DNA of 64,000 nt, taken from positions 13,587,567-13,651,566 of the forward strand of contig NC_049997.1 of NCBI RefSeq assembly GCF_000003815.2, read 5' to 3'. Position 1 is the stretch's first letter. Each line of letters starts with the position of its first letter. The DNA comes from Branchiostoma floridae (lineage: Eukaryota; Chordata; Leptocardii; Amphioxiformes; Branchiostomatidae). The notes beneath the pieces were generated by a model, which did not search any database, was not told the origin of the DNA, and worked only from the letters and a program-made list of their open reading frames with translations. Both the position numbers and the translations under genes were made by a program. Positions 58,029 to 64,000 of the stretch are shown piece by piece.

Positions 58029-60717
58029 ATGAAAATAAACAGCTATATCTTCTTGTCGGTGGTGGGATATTTGTTGGTAGCGCTGCGTGTGTGTTCGTGT
58101 ACTCGAGCAGAACAGGATAAACATTGTCGCTTATCGGACCTCTTCACGGACCAGATATTAGTTTCTCTCTCGCACATAAACGTAACCAAGCAACTAGACT
58201 CCTCGTCAACAACTTCTGCAGTAAACAACCCCCTTCCCCCATCTCTCCAAATATTGTTACAGTTACAATACACACAGGTGTGTGGTTTCCCATGGTTTGG
58301 ACATAATTCAATCAATTTTGCATGCAGGTGTCTGTTCCTAGTGAGGTAACCTTCAAGACCTTGACCTTAACTGCACTCATTATTTTTGACCTTCTGCCAC
58401 CGACTTCCACTTTGTAGCTAATTTGTGAGATCAGGAACAACCTGAAATTCTGTAACTGTAAGTTTGTTGGAACCAAAAAATAAATTTGAGCTTCTTTCTT
58501 GTGTATTTTTGAATTAATGCAATGGAAAACAGAGGATAGACTGGATAGCATGTTTGTGGGTTGCATAAGTTGCTTTGACAACGTTAACAAAATTATTATT
58601 GTTTGTACTGGGTAATTTCATTCATTTTTGCAGTAGAAAGGGAAGAATTATAGTTCAGTTGATTAAAATCAAGTTGCATGTACAGTTTACAATGTAGCCA
58701 CATGAAATTTGTTAATTGTTTGCTCAGGAAATTTTTTTCTTGGATAATTTAAAAAAAAGTTTTTGCATGTTTCAGACAAGAAGCAAGCTTCTCACGTGTC
58801 ACATTAACATGTTACGTAAAAGTTGAGCAGAAAAGACTTTGGCAGCTTGAAAATGAAGTTAAATTTCTTTTCAGGCACTTCTCAGATGGCTTTGTGTGGC
58901 TATTCGTGCAACATAATTAGATTTTCTCGCAATTTTACGTGCGGTAGCCGTTTCCATAAACTGTGTTAACCTTGAAAAGCATACGTTTGTACATTTTCCT
59001 CTCATAGGAAATTACTCTTGATACATCCCATGGAGTAATGTGACAGTTTAGTTAATATAAAGTTCTAGAACATCGTAGTCTATTTCTCTCTCTTGTAACC
59101 TTTTGAATTACACAACCTGTTAGAAGTGTGCTTTGTTTTTGGCCATAGCTCTAAGAGGGTTAACAAATTAAATGGGTGGTACTCCTGCATATTATCATTC
59201 TACTTCTGCTTCTAGTGAGAGGGACTGTTGATTTCTTCTAAACCATCTCCCCACTACCAAATTGTAATTTTGATGCCAAATGGCTACCTTAGCAAGCTAA
59301 TGGTTAAGATCCTGCTGTAAAAAGTCGTAAAACAGGTGTGTCATTCATTTCGTTCTTGGTACTTGTGGAATTTGACCGGCAATCGTTTGCCACACCCACC
59401 ACTTACAGCTTTAGAAGTTAAGTCCTCGTAAATCGGCCGATGATAAAAAATTAAGGAGAAGAAAAAAGGTTTATTGGCGTGTGTGTATTTCACCATGACA
59501 CTGTGTACAGCGTTGCCAGGAGTAACTACGAAACAAGGTGAATTCTACTGTGTGCAGGTGTGGTGTGATTTATACTGATTGTAATGAATCTAGTTCTACA
59601 TGATAGAGAATTTGTGATTCCAATGTTCCTTGGTCTCAGTTGACACTTATCATAAAAGCCTCCCCATCTATGTAAAAGCACTTCTAAGACTCTCACCTGA
59701 CGGGAGCAACAGACAATAAGCGGGATAGTGAGTGATTGAGTAATTTCATACCTGGGCTGAAATAATATTCAATATATGGTTGTTCCGGAATGGATGATAA
59801 CTTGGGTTATAACATGAGGTTCTACTTTTATCATGCCTCCATAGAATAATTCAAACCCACTGCAAGTGCACTGAGGGAGCTGCTGTCGATAATTCGAATA
59901 ACGGATTCAGACGTTGGAATTGATATTGTTACAATCTTATGTTAGCAGACGGCAAATTTTCTCAACTGTTGTCGCATTTTGCATTTTGTTTTCTTGGATG
60001 GTAATAAAACATAACAAGGTGTATTTGGTAACACCCTCAGTCAGTGAAGCATAAAGGCAATAATATGTAGTTTTGTCTATAAACTGGAGACAATGCTGAA
60101 TTATATTATTTTTACAACTTAAGTTTATATCTATCTTTGTTTAGATACATGTATTCTGTTCCAGTCTATTTTAGAGGTCACTATCTTCTTGGCCTGCCAA
60201 CCAAATTGCATGTTATAGGAAATATTGTGAGACCACCTTGACATACAATGTGCATGCATTTGTGTGTGTTATAAAAGCATTGCCTGTACAATATCACATT
60301 AGTCCGTCTGTCTCAGTCGAGACACGTATTAAACACTTCCACACACGTGACCATTATGTAAGCTCCTTGACATTCTCTCACTGTCGTTTGGATTGCTTTA
60401 AGTCTTCCGTCCTTCTAAATGCCAACGACAATGGAAGAACTAAATCACCTGCAAAAATTACGTCTTACAAAAAGTCAGCAAATTATCGTGCTCTTTGCCT
60501 AATTTCCCTAAGGAGTAAATCTAAGATGTTATTCACCAACGAAATAGTCAGTTTAATAATTGAGAATAAGTATTGTATGAACTGTCAAGTCCTGTTGACA
60601 AAATGCTGCAACTGTAAATTAGACAAGACTGGGTATTGGATGGTTAGCGACAGGGATAACAATGTCCGCCGAACAACTGTACGTTCAAGTATATGCAAAG
60701 TAGGCACTGATCAATGA
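58029..60717 (+). CDS. Candidate two-exon secreted cysteine-containing protein
   Basis: The first exon, 58029-58277, starts MKINSYIFLSVVGYLLVALR, a convincing signal peptide with cleavage likely around VCSCTRA. It then encodes HCRLSDLFTDQILVSLSHI, a glycosylation-type site NVT and a Pro-rich stretch, ending at a phase-0 donor (CACACAG|GTGTGT). A second exon, 60403-60717, can follow in phase 0 from the acceptor GATTGCTTTAAG and runs 104 codons to a TGA with several cysteines (RALCLISL, KYCMNC, KCCNCKLDK, SSICK). The joined product would be about 187 residues. The size, signal peptide and Cys placement loosely recall IL-17-type cystine-knot cytokines, but the usual C-terminal CxC is absent, so I do not assign the family. 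The intron choice is inference; either exon could be chance. Confidence 0.3.
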
Positions 60718-60719
60718 GT

Positions 60720-63150
60720 TCAATGTCCCGTATTGTCTAACGTTGGTGAAAAGAACCTGGAGGTCTTACTTTTAGTCATTCTGCTGCTGGAAAGTTTTTC
60801 CTCATTTTTGGATCGTCAATGATAATTGCAGGTGAGTATGTTTCCTGTAATTGTAGTATGGGGACAATAACGTTCCATACACACCTCAGGTGTTCTAGAC
60901 CAGTCTGTATTTTACGGTATCCTATGGGCTTCTACTTAAGTTATATCTTGCTGGCTTCCATAGAATTATTTGAAATGCGCTTTGCATGAGCTGCTGTGAA
61001 AAATTCACATTGCCAAATTTGAACATTAGAATTGATTGCTTACAATTTCTGAGCAAATAGTCTGTCTACATTTCTATGCTGAAATATTTGTGATTATCAT
61101 GTAGTATAATTCTATGAAGCATTATGAGTATGCTTCTTCCTTTAATAAAACAATACTGCTATCATGATTCTATGGAACATCATCATGGATATGCAATTTT
61201 CGTTAAGTTTGTAATACCAGAATTTTTAGAGATTTGCTCAGGTAATTGATTTGTTAACAAAAGTTGCAAATCTACTACTTAACCTGTCAACAGAACCTGT
61301 TGTTGCTAGGTTCTAGAAGCTGAAATGTTGTTTTACATGTGTATAAAGTAACATTGAATGATTACAATTAAACTAAATGTAAGTGACTGTATATATACAT
61401 TATGTAAGTGTTGGGGTTGTAACTTAGTTACAAATGAAGTACTGTACAGTATGCTGTTATCTTTTGGGGTGGGGTTCAAATGTATATGTTTGACTTGGCG
61501 TTTTTAACATGACAAAAAATCAGGAAATCTTTCTGAACCATATCCTCCCTCTGATTCCAGTTTGGGCATGTGACAGGTCAAATTGTGACAGAAGGGTTTC
61601 AAGGACATAAGCATTAGATTCAAGGTCATCAATAAAGTAATATTTATTGATTAAATATTGGATGTTTTGCTACACAGACGTAAATTGTCGTTTGTCATCA
61701 GTATACTCCCTTTTTATTGGTGCATTTTCCCAGTCTACATACATGCAAACAGTTGACATGTAAAGCCCATTACATACAAGGGCGTAGAAAACCTTCAACT
61801 GCCCAAAGTTTACAATAGGTGTATTCATGTGTAGTGCAAACTGGTGTCAAAAGTTTGACAGGAAACTGTTTGAAAATGGTCCAGCAAGTTCAATATTTAA
61901 ATGCCAGTCTGTAGACTGTCTGTGGTCTAAAGTCACATACTGTCTAGTATAAACGGAATGTTTTTGGTATACTTATACATGTAGTTTTGAATTTGAGCTT
62001 GAATTTTCTCATTGAACAAAAATGTCTCTATTAGTAAATTTAACAGTTTAAATTGTACCATGTGTGAAACCGTAGAATAGCTTTAAACTCTTTATACCTC
62101 CAAAGATTTGGTAGGTCAATTAAGTTCTTAATCGAGTATTACTGGTCTTATTTTGGTTGAATTGTTAGGAATTTTTTTGAATATATCCGAATGATGTATT
62201 CATTACTATTGCCTTATGATGTACAATTTACCAACTTTACGAAAGAACCACCTGTCCAATATAACGACTTTTTGGTGGTAATTTTTCCCATTGACGCAAG
62301 TGTTACGAATCCTGTCTATATAGAGACCAGATAAGTTCACAGTGCACACCAGAAAATTCTGTTAATAGTCACAGATACATATGTATAGGACCAGAAAAGG
62401 AACCTCTGTAGGCACGACTTTGGACTTTGGCCAACGGAAAATAAAAAAGATCTTTTCTGTTGACAGATTTATACTTCCACTCCAGCCAGGCTTGAGCGAA
62501 AGAAAATGGCTGCAAAGTTAATCATTAAATTGGGCCAAGTTCAGCTTTTGTGACTCGGGCAGTAATGCCATTAACATGAAGACTATGGCCTCCTGTATAG
62601 CAAGAAACTTGGAATGTGCAGTTACAAAAGCTTCTTCTGAGACTCAAGAAATGCTGCATTGTGTTTAAGAAAAGAGGGATTTAAAACCACTTTTAGTCAA
62701 GCTTTTACACTTGATAACAAAAGGAACTGCGGTGAAAAATGAGGGTTTTGCAGAATTTGTGGCCACGGGGGGTGTTTCACAAGTCTAGACTGACCCATTA
62801 TTATAATTATAGTTACAGGTAAAACTTAAACAAGGCGTCAAGATAGTGATGTTTCAGTCCTTTTGTAGTTTTATTTGGATCAACCACGGAAGTCTTTGTC
62901 ATGGTCAAACAATCGCTGCTTCTAACAACTTTTATAACAGGCTGAATAAAATTAAAAGCTGTAAACTGGAACTCTGCGGCCACGGATATCTTGATTCATG
63001 ATTATGAGATAGAAGAGACTGTGATACAAAAGATGTCGAAGTGGCCACCTCTACTAAGGACTTGTCAGGCCATTGCGACCACCTATCCGTATAGACCAGA
63101 TTTAAACAGTCCCCGGAGTGGTCTTCCTTGACAAGGTTTATTGTATACTT
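60720..63150. other. AT-rich non-coding stretch
   Basis: No exon or complete mobile element is recognised. About 63020-63148 holds decayed pogo-like end motifs (GCGACCACCTATCCG and CTTGACAAGGTTTATTGTATA) similar to those at 41300 and 21600. Confidence 0.4.
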
Positions 63151-63384
63151 TTATTGGAGTCAGCCAATCAACCACACTTCTTTTTTTTTTAGTTTTCTTG
63201 AAAAAAGAAGAGGGTTTCTCTTAACACTTCCCCGACCTCCACCTTCAAAAGTATAATGCTGGGTCAGAGTATTGACCCCCCCTTGACCTACATATAAAGC
63301 AAACACGAAAACTGTTGAGCTCAGCATAGAACAACGACCTCTCTACCGGCCCAGTTACATGTAGGACTCTGGTCTATTTACTGT

Positions 63385-63612
63385 GGGGTCTCCATTTTCA
63401 AAGGATCAGCCCTTTATTAGCGAAGAGGACCGGTTTCCGATATCCTTTTCAGAAAATGTCCGTGACTTTCAGTTGGCCACTTCACAACTGAAAGAAGGAT
63501 CTATTTTTGTGCATTGGTCTCTGTTTTCAAAAGTACCCGTCCTCTATTTAGCATGTTTCGGATGTCCTTTTGAAGAAATGTCTGTGACATACAGTGGTCA
63601 GCCCTTGAGAAG
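63385..63612. repeat. Two diverged copies of an about 120-bp repeat
   Basis: GGTCTCCATTTTCAAAGGAT, then GATATCCTTTTCAGAAAATG, then TCCGTGACTTTCAGTTGGCC, is followed by a second copy with GGTCTCTGTTTTCAAAAGTA, GATGTCCTTTTGAAGAAATG and TCTGTGACATACAGTGGTCA. The open frames over this stretch follow from the repeat and have no recognised domain. Confidence 0.6.
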
Positions 63613-64000
63613 GCTATTCTTTACTCTTTCTGTCATTCAAAAGTGGAGTGCGGACTTGACACAAAAAAAGGCACGTGCCAGGCCTTGATTGTAGGACTCC
63701 CGATCTTGAAATATAGCTGTTTTTCCAACTTGCTACAAACAAATTCACAAATCTTGCTTTCATTTTGCATTGCTGGACTAAATTTTCAGCTTTTTTTATC
63801 AAATCTGTTTTTCTTTCATTTTGTTGATAAATCAAAGGAAAATACAGTGACTGAACCATCCATTGGTCTACAACACAAGGAAATACAAAGAGAACTTAAT
63901 AGTAGTACTGCAAATAATTGAATAATATTGATACAATCAAGAACATAATGTGCCCATTTGCCTTGGTGCATCTACAGCCACCCCCCACCCCCGCATTATT

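Overview
The window is animal nuclear DNA. Genes are split into short exons with GT-AG introns, protein-coding content is low, and DNA-transposon remnants, SINE-like repeats and minisatellites are dense. The gene style (acidic repeat, membrane segment and NHL propeller in one protein) and the many short inverted-repeat elements fit a cephalochordate (Branchiostoma-like). That identification is inference; no marker gene in the window proves it. Three runs of N (26003-26136, 31604-31899, 49554-49653) are assembly gaps.

Three genes can be rebuilt exon by exon with matching splice phases. (1) Plus strand, 4900-7899: five exons encoding a 583-residue single-pass membrane protein with an acidic 11-residue repeat and a C-terminal NHL-type beta-propeller. 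(2) Minus strand, 31397 down to 10427: 19 exons encoding an EF-hand protein of about 543 residues that I cannot name; a further 5' coding exon at 34875-35141 probably belongs to it, but its splice phase needs a missing exon. (3) Minus strand, 47507 down to 41628: seven exons encoding a 366-residue YJU2/CCDC94-type pre-mRNA splicing factor. Genes 2 and 3 lie on the same strand, separated by about 6.5 kb of repeat-rich DNA. A weaker two-exon secreted-protein candidate lies on the plus strand at 58029-60717, and a GC-rich possible first exon lies at 52440-52663.

The rest is mostly mobile DNA. Notable elements are a 456-bp miniature LTR retrotransposon whose LTRs carry a tRNA-like Pol III promoter (2156-2611); a 4.3-kb foldback element inside intron 4 of the EF-hand gene (23573-27855), built of 1.15-kb inverted arms and a 51-bp tandem array that itself inverts; two MULE-like MITEs with 9-bp target duplications (9960-10395, 48111-48278); a Harbinger-like element (18318-19675); a pogo/Tc1-like element (20762-21615); a hAT-like MITE (28159-28343); and an element with subterminal tandem repeats (about 49230-50655). 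Two LINE 3' fragments (about 47800-48030 and 51355-51731) are recognisable by their reverse-transcriptase C-terminal tails.

From about 53 to 64 kb nearly everything is AT-rich non-coding DNA, probably intergenic or the intron of a gene that continues outside the window.
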